In this document: piece after piece, positions 17,145 through 24,688 of the stretch | Numbering within the stretch: position 1 is the first letter of the stretch | How the letters are laid out: every line of letters begins with the position of its first letter | Origin: an uncultured Collinsella sp. | GTDB lineage: Bacteria > Actinomycetota > Coriobacteriia > Coriobacteriales > Coriobacteriaceae | DNA: 64,000 nucleotides | Direction: 5' to 3' | NCBI GenBank assembly: GCA_934668875.1 | Contig: CAKUON010000006.1 | Coordinates: 92,924-156,923, forward strand | Made by a program: the position numbers and the translations under genes | The notes under the pieces: generated by a model | Databases searched by the model: none | Told to the model about the DNA's origin: nothing | The model's input: only the letters and a program-made list of their open reading frames with translations

Positions 17145-18056
17145 ATGTCCGCATGCCCGCTGGTCGATTGCCATACCCATACCTCGTTTTCGGACGGGCA
17201 TGCCTCGTTTGAGGAGAACGTCCGCGCCGCTGCCGCCGCCGGATGTCAGGTCATGGTCTCGACCGACCACCTCACCTTGCCCGCCAGCATGGACGCCAAC
17301 TGCGAGGTGCAGGTTGTCGAGGGCGGCTTGCCGGCGCATCGCCTGGCATTTGAGGACGCCTGCAAGCTTGCCGCGCAGATCGCGCCGGAGCTCGAGCTTA
17401 TCTATGGCTTTGAATGCGATTGGTACGACGGCTGCGAGCCCTTGGTAGAGCGCTGGTCCCAGGGCGCCGTGGTGCGCTTGGGCAGCGTGCATTGGATTGG
17501 CGACCCGGGCGATATTGCGGCAGGTGCCGCGGGCACGGCAGGGACAGAGGGCGTCGCGCGCCCCGATACGCCTGATTCGCTCTGCGGCTGGATCGACGAC
17601 GATACCAACCTGCATGTTTGGGAGAACTTAGGCGTGCGCGGCGTGTGGGAGCGCTACGTCGATGACTGGTGCCGCGCCTGCGAGAGCCCGCTCAACTTTG
17701 ATGTGATGGCCCACCCCGACCTAGTCATGCGCTTTTCGAAGGAGGGCTTTGCGCCCGACTTTGACCCCGCGCCGTTTTGGCAGCAGATTGCCGAGTGCGC
17801 GCACGATACGGGTCGCCGCGTTGAGGTCTCGACGGCCGCACCGCGCAAGGGGCTCGACGACTACTATCCCGCGACCGGCCTTTTGCGCTGCTTCGCCCAT
17901 GCCGAGGTGCCCATTACCTTTGGCTCGGATGCGCACCGCTCCTGCGATATTTGCTGGAACATCCGCGAGGCCCAGGCCCACGCCTACGACTGCGGTTATC
18001 GAACCTTCGACATTCCCCACCTCACCGGCGAATGGGAATCCACGCCCCTCGCCTAA
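17145..18056 (+). CDS. hisK: PHP-domain phosphatase, probable histidinol-phosphatase
   Basis: A 303-residue PHP metallo-hydrolase. The signature DCHTHTSFSDG sets H10 and H12; further ligands are STDHLT, GFECDW, MAHPDLV and the terminal GSDAHRS. This order and length agree with HisK-type histidinol-phosphate phosphatases. The ATG at 17145 has AAAGGAG five bases before it. It faces hisE, the last gene of the histidine operon, and the operon's hisB is dehydratase only, so the missing phosphatase step can be supplied here. The role is inferred from fold and position; other PHP phosphoesterases look similar. Confidence 0.75.
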   Translation: MSACPLVDCHTHTSFSDGHASFEENVRAAAAAGCQVMVSTDHLTLPASMDANCEVQVVEGGLPAHRLAFEDACKLAAQIAPELELIYGFECDWYDGCEPLVERWSQGAVVRLGSVHWIGDPGDIAAGAAGTAGTEGVARPDTPDSLCGWIDDDTNLHVWENLGVRGVWERYVDDWCRACESPLNFDVMAHPDLVMRFSKEGFAPDFDPAPFWQQIAECAHDTGRRVEVSTAAPRKGLDDYYPATGLLRCFAHAEVPITFGSDAHRSCDICWNIREAQAHAYDCGYRTFDIPHLTGEWESTPLA

Positions 18057-18088
18057 CTAGTCGTTTAAGAACGTCCCCAATGACTAGT
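18056..18088. repeat. GGGGACGTTC-loop hairpin between two convergent stops
   Basis: ACTAGTCGTT (18056-18065) pairs with AATGACTAGT (18079-18088) around a loop that reads GGGGACGTTC on the - strand. It spans the exact gap between the PHP stop and the hisE stop and includes the hisE TAG in its right arm. Confidence 0.7.
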
Positions 18089-18401
18089 GGCGGCGGGCAT
18101 TGAGTTCGCCGGCCAGTTCGTCGAGGGTGATGCCATAACGCTCAAGGGTTACGAGCAGGTGGTAGACCAGGTCGCCGGCCTCGTAGCGGATGTGATCGTG
18201 GTCGTTATCCTTGCAGGCCATGATCACCTCGCTCGCCTCCTCGGCAAGCTTCTTGAGAAGCTCGTCCTCGACTTCGGTCAGCAGACGGGCGGTGTAGCTC
18301 TCCTGTGGCGACGCATCGCGACGACCGTGAATCACCTCGGCCAGTCCCGTCAGCGTCTCGCCGATATTTCCCGGCTGCACGTTAGCTGTTCTGACTCCCA
18401 T
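18084..18401 (-). CDS. hisE: Phosphoribosyl-ATP pyrophosphatase
   Basis: HisE removes pyrophosphate from phosphoribosyl-ATP, step two of histidine synthesis. The 105-residue all-alpha protein has ESYTARLL, the metal-binding EEASEVIMA and YEAGDLVYHLLV. GAGAGGAAA precedes the ATG at 18401. It is the last gene of the operon, separated from hisI by a small RDAC-type gene, so the HisI and HisE activities are on separate proteins here. Confidence 0.95.
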   Translation of the reverse strand: MGVRTANVQPGNIGETLTGLAEVIHGRRDASPQESYTARLLTEVEDELLKKLAEEASEVIMACKDNDHDHIRYEAGDLVYHLLVTLERYGITLDELAGELNARRH

Positions 18402-18416
18402 GGTTATTTCCTCTCG

Positions 18417-18644
18417 TTACTGCAGCGTAAAGTAGGTACCGGTCTCATCGAACCGAGGCTTTGCGCCCTTTTTCTCAAAGAACTCGACGATGACGGCATG
18501 GGCCTCATCGAGCCTTTCCTTCTCGGCCTCGAGCCAAAACGACTGCGCCCCGCAGGCATCGGTCAGGTGCACGCGGCACGGCACGCCCGCGCGGAGGAGT
18601 TCGGCGTTGCAGTCGGCGACTTCGAACGGCGTCACGACCTTCAT
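18417..18644 (-). CDS. Small RDAC-type protein within the his operon
   Basis: A 75-residue conserved-looking protein of unknown function ([17 protein letters not shown], then [13 protein letters not shown]). It resembles the small proteins named RDAC after an R/T-D-A-C motif; here the motif is TDAC. The ATG overlaps the hisI stop (ATGA) and GGGAGG lies before it, so it is translationally coupled to hisI, and hisE follows after 15 bases. It must be made with the histidine enzymes, yet it corresponds to no known step. The C-terminal half is helical and charged. A regulatory or stabilising role is possible only by context. Confidence 0.7.
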   Translation of the reverse strand: MKVVTPFEVADCNAELLRAGVPCRVHLTDACGAQSFWLEAEKERLDEAHAVIVEFFEKKGAKPRFDETGTYFTLQ

Positions 18645-18982
18645 CGTGTTCCTCCCTTTACGCGTTTAAAGAAGCAGGTACGGTTGCCGGTGTGGCAGGC
18701 CGGACCCGGCGAGTCGACCTTGACCAGCAGCGTATCGCTATCGCAGTCGGCCCAGAGCTCCTTGACCTCCTGCATGTTGCCACTCGTCGCGCCCTTGTTC
18801 CAGAGCTCCTGACGGCTGCGACTCCAAAACCACGTGGTCCCGGTCTTGAGCGTCAGCCCCACCGATTCCTCGTTCATCCAAGCAACCATAAGCACCTCAC
18901 CGGTGTCATACTGCTGAACCACGCAAGGAATCAGCCCGCGGGCGTCGTATTTAAGATCAGCCGCTTCTACTACCTCAGTCAT
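18641..18982 (-). CDS. hisI: Phosphoribosyl-AMP cyclohydrolase
   Basis: HisI opens the adenine ring of phosphoribosyl-AMP, using zinc. The 113-residue protein has the expected [30 protein letters not shown] and CHTGNRTCF segments; the last cysteines bind zinc. Two consecutive ATGs exist (18985, 18982); the second has better spacing from GGGAG. A frame open to 19120 is the shadow of an inverted repeat. The gene lies between hisF and the RDAC-type gene. Confidence 0.93.
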   Translation of the reverse strand: MTEVVEAADLKYDARGLIPCVVQQYDTGEVLMVAWMNEESVGLTLKTGTTWFWSRSRQELWNKGATSGNMQEVKELWADCDSDTLLVKVDSPGPACHTGNRTCFFKRVKGGTR

Positions 18983-19024
18983 CATTTCTCCCAAGTAACA
19001 AACGAAACCCCACAGGTCGGCGAG

Positions 19025-19123
19025 GGTTGTCCAGGTACCGCAGGTTGCCGCGAAAGAGGAGCGACGCGTACTTTGGTACGCGAGCGACGGTTTGAGCGGC
19101 AAGATGCGGTGCCTGGACAAGCC
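19025..19123. repeat. Long inverted repeat inside the his operon
   Basis: Arms 19025-19051 and 19096-19123 match over about 27 nt with four differences. An inner palindrome CGCGTAC-TTT-GGTACGCG sits in the centre. It fills the gap between hisI and hisF and ends seven bases from the hisF stop. It could lower downstream expression or protect the upstream mRNA. Confidence 0.65.
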
Positions 19124-19129
19124 GCAGCG

Positions 19130-19912
19130 CTAGAAGTCCAACCTGACAGGGATGCCCTGCGACGCCATGTACTCCTTCACCTGGCGAATGCTGAAGGTTC
19201 CAAAGTGAAAGACGCTTGCTGCCAGCACGGCATCGGCTTCGCCCTCGATCACGCCCTCGGCGAAATGCTCGAGCGTGCCCACGCCGCCGCTCGCGATGAC
19301 GGGGATTGGCACCGCGCGCGCCACGGCGCGGGTGAGCGCCAGGTCAAAGCCAGCCTTGGTGCCGTCGCGATCCATGCTGGTGAGCAAGATCTCGCCGGCA
19401 CCGCGACGGGCCGCCTCCTCGGCCCACGCCACCGCATCGATACCCGTGGCGTTGCGGCCTCCTGCGGTAAAAACCTCCCACTTGTCGGCATTCGGCTGCC
19501 CAGGCAGGCCGACGCGCTTGGCATCGATCGCCACGACCACGGCTTGGCTGCCAAACGCCGCGGCAGCTTGGCTGATCAGCAACGGGTCGCGCACGGCGGC
19601 AGAGTTGAGCGATACCTTGTCGGCACCGGCCGCCACCATGGTTCGCATGCCCGCCAGGTCGCGGAAACCGCCGCCCACGGTATAGGGAATAGCGAGCTCC
19701 TCGGCCGCGTGCGCCGCCATCTCGATGGTCGTCGCGCGATTGTCGCTCGTCGCGGTAATGTCCAGGAAGACGACCTCGTCTGCACCCTCGCGGTCGTAGG
19801 CACGGGCAAGCTCCACCGGATCGCCCGCATCGCGCAGGCTCACAAAGTTGACGCCTTTGACCACACGGCCGTCCTTGACGTCTAGACAGGGAATCACGCG
19901 CTTGGTAAGCAT
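19130..19912 (-). CDS. hisF: Imidazole glycerol-phosphate synthase, cyclase subunit
   Basis: HisF uses ammonia from HisH and PRFAR to make imidazole glycerol phosphate and AICAR. The 260-residue (beta/alpha)8 barrel shows [15 protein letters not shown] at the N terminus with catalytic D11, TVGGGFRD, the catalytic D near [12 protein letters not shown] and [11 protein letters not shown] phosphate-binding loops. GGGAGGAG precedes the ATG at 19912, which is three bases after the hisA stop. The partner HisH is encoded two genes upstream. Confidence 0.97.
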   Translation of the reverse strand: MLTKRVIPCLDVKDGRVVKGVNFVSLRDAGDPVELARAYDREGADEVVFLDITATSDNRATTIEMAAHAAEELAIPYTVGGGFRDLAGMRTMVAAGADKVSLNSAAVRDPLLISQAAAAFGSQAVVVAIDAKRVGLPGQPNADKWEVFTAGGRNATGIDAVAWAEEAARRGAGEILLTSMDRDGTKAGFDLALTRAVARAVPIPVIASGGVGTLEHFAEGVIEGEADAVLAASVFHFGTFSIRQVKEYMASQGIPVRLDF

Positions 19913-19915
19913 GGG

Positions 19916-20659
19916 CTACTCCTCCCCTCGGGCGGCGGCCAACGCCTGTACCAGCGTAAAGTTGCCCTCGTAGAGCGCACGGCCGGTGATGGCACCTTCA
20001 ATCGCGCCCTCGCCCACCGCGGCCAGCGCGCGGATGTCGTCGAGCGTCGAGATGCCGCCCGAAGCCACGACGGGAAATCCCGCGACCTCGGCCACATGGC
20101 GATACGCCGCCACATCGATGCCCGTCTGCATGCCATCGCGCGCGATGTCGGTATACACCAGATGCTTAAAGCCCAGCTCGCTGAGCTGCGCCACGGCGTC
20201 GTCGAGTGCCACGCCCGCGCCGTCGCGCCAGCCATTCACCTTGACCTGGCCGTCGCGCGCGGCAATATCTGCCACCAACAGCTCGCCAAAGCCTTGGGCT
20301 GCCACCTCGGCAAAACCCGGCTCGGTCACCAGCACGGTGCCCAGCGCAATGCGGCGTGCGCCGTAGCCTGCCAGCTCGTCGATGCGCGCGAGCGAGCGGA
20401 CACCGCCGCCCACGTCCACGGACAGGCCGTCGACGCCGCAGATAGCCTTAATCGCCGCCGAGTTGGCAGCGCACGCGTCCTCGTCCTCGCCAAAGGCAGC
20501 GGACAGGTCGACGACATGCACCCAGTTCGCGCCCTGCTCGGCAAACGAGCGGGCGACGGCGACGGGGTCGTCGGAATATACCTTGCAGCGGCTGCGGTCG
20601 CCGCGCTCCAGGCGCACAACCTTGCCGCCGATCAGATCGATTGCGGGAAACAGGATCAT
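19916..20659 (-). CDS. hisA: ProFAR isomerase
   Basis: HisA isomerises ProFAR to PRFAR by an Amadori rearrangement. The 247-residue half-barrel-repeat protein starts MILFPAIDLIGGKVVRL with catalytic D8, contains DVGGGVRS, the second aspartate in YTDIARDGMQTG and the phosphate loop ASGGISTLDD. The ATG overlaps the hisH stop (ATGA). No features of the bifunctional HisA/TrpF enzyme can be judged from the sequence alone. Confidence 0.97.
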   Translation of the reverse strand: MILFPAIDLIGGKVVRLERGDRSRCKVYSDDPVAVARSFAEQGANWVHVVDLSAAFGEDEDACAANSAAIKAICGVDGLSVDVGGGVRSLARIDELAGYGARRIALGTVLVTEPGFAEVAAQGFGELLVADIAARDGQVKVNGWRDGAGVALDDAVAQLSELGFKHLVYTDIARDGMQTGIDVAAYRHVAEVAGFPVVASGGISTLDDIRALAAVGEGAIEGAITGRALYEGNFTLVQALAAARGEE

Positions 20660-21357
20660 CGGCCAACCTCCTCGACGATGTTGACGAAGTTCTTAAGAAT
20701 GCGCTGTCCCAGGGCCGAGGATTTCTCGGGATGAAACTGGCAACCCCACACGTTGCCATGACGCGCGATGCACGGGAAGCTCCGCGTGTAGTGCGTGCGC
20801 GCCAAAACATCAGCGGCATCGGCGTCGTCGGCCACCGCGTAGCTGTGGGTGAAGTACATGTTGGCGCCCTCGGCAAAACCGACGAGCAACGGATCGGCCG
20901 CGCCGGCGGGCGTCATGTGCACCTGGTCCCAGCCCACGTGCGGCACCTTCAGGCGACTCGACTCCAGGCGCGTGCACGAACCGCGCATGATGCCCAGGCC
21001 ATCGACCCAGGGGCCGCCAGACTGCTCAGGGGTGCTGCCGTCTGCAGCCATGCCCTCGTCCGCAGGCACGCCCTCGTTGCCGCGCTCAAAAAAGAGCTGA
21101 AGGCCCAGGCAGATGCCGAGCAGCGGAGTTCCGGCGGCGACGGCATCGAGCACGGCCGCCTCCTCGCCGCTCTGGCGTATAAAGGCGATCGCGTCATAGA
21201 ACGCGCCCACGCCAGGAATGACCAGGCCGTCGGCGCGGCGGATCTGCTCCGGGTCGTCCGACGTGCAGGCAGCGGCACCGGCGCGCGCAAGCCCGCGCAC
21301 GACGCTCGACAAGTTGCCCTTGTGGTAGTCGACCACCACGATCTTCGGTTCGCCCAC
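20656..21357 (-). CDS. hisH: Imidazole glycerol-phosphate synthase, glutaminase subunit
   Basis: HisH hydrolyses glutamine and channels ammonia to HisF. The 233-residue class-I amidotransferase has the nucleophile in GICLGLQLF, the oxyanion region GVGAFYDA and the His/Glu pair in QFHPEKS. The start is taken as GTG at 21357, where AGGAGGAGG stands at ideal spacing and the protein begins as relatives do (EPKIVVVDYHKGN); the in-frame ATG at 21375 would use part of that site as codons. A GGGGAC-loop hairpin lies 28 bases upstream. Confidence 0.92.
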   Translation of the reverse strand: MGEPKIVVVDYHKGNLSSVVRGLARAGAAACTSDDPEQIRRADGLVIPGVGAFYDAIAFIRQSGEEAAVLDAVAAGTPLLGICLGLQLFFERGNEGVPADEGMAADGSTPEQSGGPWVDGLGIMRGSCTRLESSRLKVPHVGWDQVHMTPAGAADPLLVGFAEGANMYFTHSYAVADDADAADVLARTHYTRSFPCIARHGNVWGCQFHPEKSSALGQRILKNFVNIVEEVGR

Positions 21358-21384
21358 GCGACCCCTCCTCCTCATCTTGTCCGA

Positions 21385-21423
21385 AAACCACCACAAAGGG
21401 GACAGACACCTTCGTGGTGGTTT
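21385..21423. repeat. GGGGACAGACACC-loop hairpin upstream of hisH
   Basis: AAACCACCACAAAGG (21385-21399) pairs with CCTTCGTGGTGGTTT (21409-21423) with one mismatch. The loop region reads GGGGACAGACACC, a variant of the motif at 493, 18056 and 51178. It fills the hisB-hisH gap in the operon. Confidence 0.7.
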
Positions 21424-21438
21424 CTGCCTTTGTAGCGG

Positions 21439-22026
21439 TTACAGTGAGCCCTTGGTGCTAGGGATGCCCTGCACGCGGGGATCGAGCTCGCAGGCGTGGC
21501 GCATCGTGCGGCCCACGGCCTTAAAGGCGGCCTCGATAATGTGATGCGAGTTACCGCCCGCCAGCTCGCGCACATGCAGCGTGAGCTTGGCGTCGCGCGC
21601 AAAGGCGTAGAAGAACTCGACGGCCAGCTCGGTATCAAAGCTGCCCACGCGCTCGGTGGGCACGGGCAGCTCGCAGTAGGCCTGCCCGCGGCCCGAAATA
21701 TCAACAGCAGCCATCACAAGCGTCTCGTCCATGGCGATCGCCGCGTCGGCAAAGCGCGTAATGCCCGCCTTGTCGCCCAGCGCCTGACAAAACGCCTCGC
21801 CCAGCACAATACCCGTGTCCTCGACGGTGTGGTGCGCATCGATCTCCACGTCGCCCACCGCGTGCACCGTCAGATCGAACAGACCATGGCGGCCAAAGGC
21901 GTTGAGCATGTGGTCGAAAAACGGCACGCCGGTCGAGATATCGCACACACCGGATCCATCCAGGTCGAGCTTGACGACAATGTCGGTCTCGCCCGTCTTG
22001 CGGGTTACCTCGGCATAGCGGTCCAT
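21439..22026 (-). CDS. hisB: Imidazoleglycerol-phosphate dehydratase
   Basis: HisB dehydrates imidazole glycerol phosphate to imidazole acetol phosphate, using manganese. The 195-residue protein is the monofunctional dehydratase with its two repeats, each with a metal cluster: DIDAHHTVEDTGI and GNSHHIIEAAFK; the DHML motif (FFDHMLNAFGRHG) is also present. There is no N-terminal histidinol-phosphatase domain. The ATG at 22026 directly follows the hisC stop, with GGAGGAG inside the hisC end. Confidence 0.97.
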   Translation of the reverse strand: MDRYAEVTRKTGETDIVVKLDLDGSGVCDISTGVPFFDHMLNAFGRHGLFDLTVHAVGDVEIDAHHTVEDTGIVLGEAFCQALGDKAGITRFADAAIAMDETLVMAAVDISGRGQAYCELPVPTERVGSFDTELAVEFFYAFARDAKLTLHVRELAGGNSHHIIEAAFKAVGRTMRHACELDPRVQGIPSTKGSL

Positions 22027-23142
22027 CTACATCTCCTCCTTCACCAGCGCGGCAAACGCGGCCAGCACCTCGTCGTTTTCCTGCGGGGTGCCCACGGTAA
22101 TGCGCAGGCAGTCCGCGAGCCCCGGCGCGTAGCTAAAGTCGCGCACCAGAATCGAATACTCGTCGCGCAGACGCTCGCGCACGCGCGTGGCATGCGGCGT
22201 GCGCGCGAGCACAAAATTCGCCGCGCTCGGCCATACCTCCACGGGCAGGCCCTCGGCAGCCATTGCGCGTAGGGCGCACAGCTCGCGCTCGCGCTCGGAT
22301 GCAACCTGCGCCACCACGGGCGCGTATGCATCGCGGGCACGCACGCAGGCAAGCGCTGCGGCCTGGCTCAGCACGTTGACCGAGTAGATCTGGCGAATCG
22401 CCGCGAACACGTCGATGACCTCGGACGCCGCGATCACATAGCCCAGGCGTGTGCCGGCGGCGCCAAACGCCTTGGACAGCGTATGCAGAATCACCAGGTT
22501 GGGATGCTCGGCGATAAGTCCCTGCGCCGTGGTGGCCGCGCCAAACGAATCGTCGGCAAACTCAACGTAGGCCTCGTCGACCATCACCATGCCGGGGCAC
22601 GCATCGCACAGGGCAGCGACAAAGTCGAGCGGCGCCACATCGCCCGTGGGATTGTTGGGCGAGGTCACGATCGCCAGGTTGCACTCGGGTGCGGCCGCGA
22701 GCACAGCTGCCTGGTCGAGCTCAAAGGTCGCGGGGTCGCGCCACACGTCGCGCACCTCGGTCTGGCACAGCGACGCAAAGAACGCATACTCGCTAAAGCA
22801 CGGCGGGCAGTTGAGCAGGGTCCGCCCCGCGCCGCCAAACGCCAGCAGGTAGTTATAGAGCAGTTCGTCGCCACCGTTGCCCACGCAGATATTCTCGCGC
22901 GTCACGCCATGCCAGGCGGCTAGCTCGTCGCGCAGGTCGTTAGACATGGGATCGGGATAGCGGTTGAGCGGCGTGGCAGCCAGGGCGGCGTCGACCGCCT
23001 CGCGCACGCCGGCCGGCACGGGATAGGTGTTCTCGTTGGCCGAAAGGTTGATGCGCGTGGGCGTAAAGTTGGGATCATAGGGCTCAATGCCTGCCAGATA
23101 GGGCTGGACGAGCTCCTTCATGCGCGGCGTGAGTTCGGCCAT
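22027..23142 (-). CDS. hisC: Histidinol-phosphate aminotransferase
   Basis: HisC transfers the amino group of glutamate to imidazole acetol phosphate with PLP. The 371-residue fold-type-I enzyme has NENTYPVP, the glycine-rich GNGGDELL, SPNNPTGD and VDEAYVEF; the PLP lysine lies in HTLSKAFGAAGTRLGY. The start at 23142 (MAELTP) has GGGGAGG six bases upstream and begins one base after the hisD stop. A frame continuing to 23157 lacks a site. Confidence 0.96.
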   Translation of the reverse strand: MAELTPRMKELVQPYLAGIEPYDPNFTPTRINLSANENTYPVPAGVREAVDAALAATPLNRYPDPMSNDLRDELAAWHGVTRENICVGNGGDELLYNYLLAFGGAGRTLLNCPPCFSEYAFFASLCQTEVRDVWRDPATFELDQAAVLAAAPECNLAIVTSPNNPTGDVAPLDFVAALCDACPGMVMVDEAYVEFADDSFGAATTAQGLIAEHPNLVILHTLSKAFGAAGTRLGYVIAASEVIDVFAAIRQIYSVNVLSQAAALACVRARDAYAPVVAQVASERERELCALRAMAAEGLPVEVWPSAANFVLARTPHATRVRERLRDEYSILVRDFSYAPGLADCLRITVGTPQENDEVLAAFAALVKEEM

Positions 23143-23143
23143 A

Positions 23144-24583
23144 TTAGGCCTCCCCACCGGTCACACCGGCGCCATCCGCGCCCGCAGTCGCCGTCAGGTC
23201 CACGCCCTCGGCAACCGTCGCCACGGCGTCGCCCGGCCAGGCGACCTTGGTCAGGTCGGCCGCGGCCAGCGACTCGGCACTCACGGCATCCTCGCCCTGT
23301 TCCAGCACACGGCGACGAAGAGCGGCGGAAAGTGCGTGCGCCCATAGACCCTCGGCCTCGGCCAGACGCTGCGTAGCAGGAGCGTCGGAAAGCAGGCCTT
23401 CGGGCGTATAGCAAATGACGCTCGAGCGCTTAACGAACTCTTCCACCGAAAGCGGGTTGGAGAACAGGGCCGTGCCGCCGGTCGGCAGCGTGTGATTGGG
23501 GCCAGCGACGTAATCGCCGAGCGGCTCGGAGCTCCAAGCGCCCACAAAGATGGCGCCGGCGTTGCGAATACCGCCGAGCAGGCCCATCGCGTCCTTGCAG
23601 TGCAGCTCAAGGTGCTCGGGCGCCACGGTGTTCACGGCCTCGACGGCGGCAGCCATGTCGGCGGCAACCACGATGGTGCCCTCGTTATCGAGCGAGGCGC
23701 GCGTGATCTCGGCGCGCGGGGACTGCGCCACCAGGATGTCGATGCCGGCCTCGACCTCGCGCGCAAACTGCTCGTCGCAGGTCACCAGATAGCAGGCTGC
23801 CAGCGGATCGTGCTCGGCCTGGGCCATCAGGTCTGCCGCGACCACCATGGGCTTGGCCGTGGCATCGGCCAGCACGCAGACCTCGGACGGGCCGGCGACC
23901 ATGTCGATGCCCACATCGCCCGAAACAATCTGCTTGGCCGCAGCGACAAAGGCGTTGCCCGGGCCGGTAATCTTGTCGACACGCGGAATGGTCTCGGTGC
24001 CGTACGCCAGCGCGGCCACGGCCTGGGCGCCGCCCACCATATAGATCTCGTCCACGCCGCCGAGCTTGGCCGCGGCAAGCGTGTAGGGGCTGATCAGGCC
24101 GTCCTTTTGCGGCGGGGTCACCATGACCACGCGCCTGACGCCGGCGACCTTGGCGGGAATGGCGTTCATGAGCACGGTGGAGGGATACTGCGCGCGACCG
24201 CCCGGCACGTAGATGCCGGCCGCCGCGAGCGGGGTCACCTTAACGCCGAGCATCGTGCCATCCGGGCGCGTGGTAAACCAGCTCTGCTCGACCTCGCGCT
24301 GGTGGAACTCGCGAATCTGACGCGCGGCCTTCTCGAGCGCGGCGACAAAGGCAGGGTCGAGGCCTTCGAGCGCGGCATCGATCTGCTCCTGCGGCAGACG
24401 AAAGCTCTGCAGCTCGACACCGTCAAAACGCTGGCAGTAATCGCGCACCGCGGCATCGCCGTTGGCGCGCACGTTGGCCACGATATCGCGGGCGGCGTCG
24501 ACGATGTTTTGCGGCAGCACGCCCTTGCGGTTGAGCTGGTTGGTGACGAGGCGCTCACCGGGAGCAAGCTTGATGGTCTTCAT
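23144..24583 (-). CDS. hisD: Histidinol dehydrogenase
   Basis: HisD oxidises histidinol to histidine in two NAD-dependent steps. The 479-residue zinc enzyme is slightly longer than the usual 430-440. Signatures are [12 protein letters not shown], the nucleotide region [30 protein letters not shown], the catalytic EHLELH and the zinc ligands in [10 protein letters not shown]. About 40 extra Ala/Gly-rich residues form the C-terminal tail. AGGGGA precedes the ATG at 24583; the longer open frame to 24673 has none. It follows hisZG by about 100 bases. Confidence 0.96.
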   Translation of the reverse strand: MKTIKLAPGERLVTNQLNRKGVLPQNIVDAARDIVANVRANGDAAVRDYCQRFDGVELQSFRLPQEQIDAALEGLDPAFVAALEKAARQIREFHQREVEQSWFTTRPDGTMLGVKVTPLAAAGIYVPGGRAQYPSTVLMNAIPAKVAGVRRVVMVTPPQKDGLISPYTLAAAKLGGVDEIYMVGGAQAVAALAYGTETIPRVDKITGPGNAFVAAAKQIVSGDVGIDMVAGPSEVCVLADATAKPMVVAADLMAQAEHDPLAACYLVTCDEQFAREVEAGIDILVAQSPRAEITRASLDNEGTIVVAADMAAAVEAVNTVAPEHLELHCKDAMGLLGGIRNAGAIFVGAWSSEPLGDYVAGPNHTLPTGGTALFSNPLSVEEFVKRSSVICYTPEGLLSDAPATQRLAEAEGLWAHALSAALRRRVLEQGEDAVSAESLAAADLTKVAWPGDAVATVAEGVDLTATAGADGAGVTGGEA

Positions 24584-24688
24584 ATCGGAATCCCCTATCG
24601 GTCGAGGTTGCGTTCGAAAAACGAGAGGCCGGGCGGCGGCGCCAATCGACCCGCAGCCCGTACGTTGGGGCACCCGTGCGCGCTCGCG

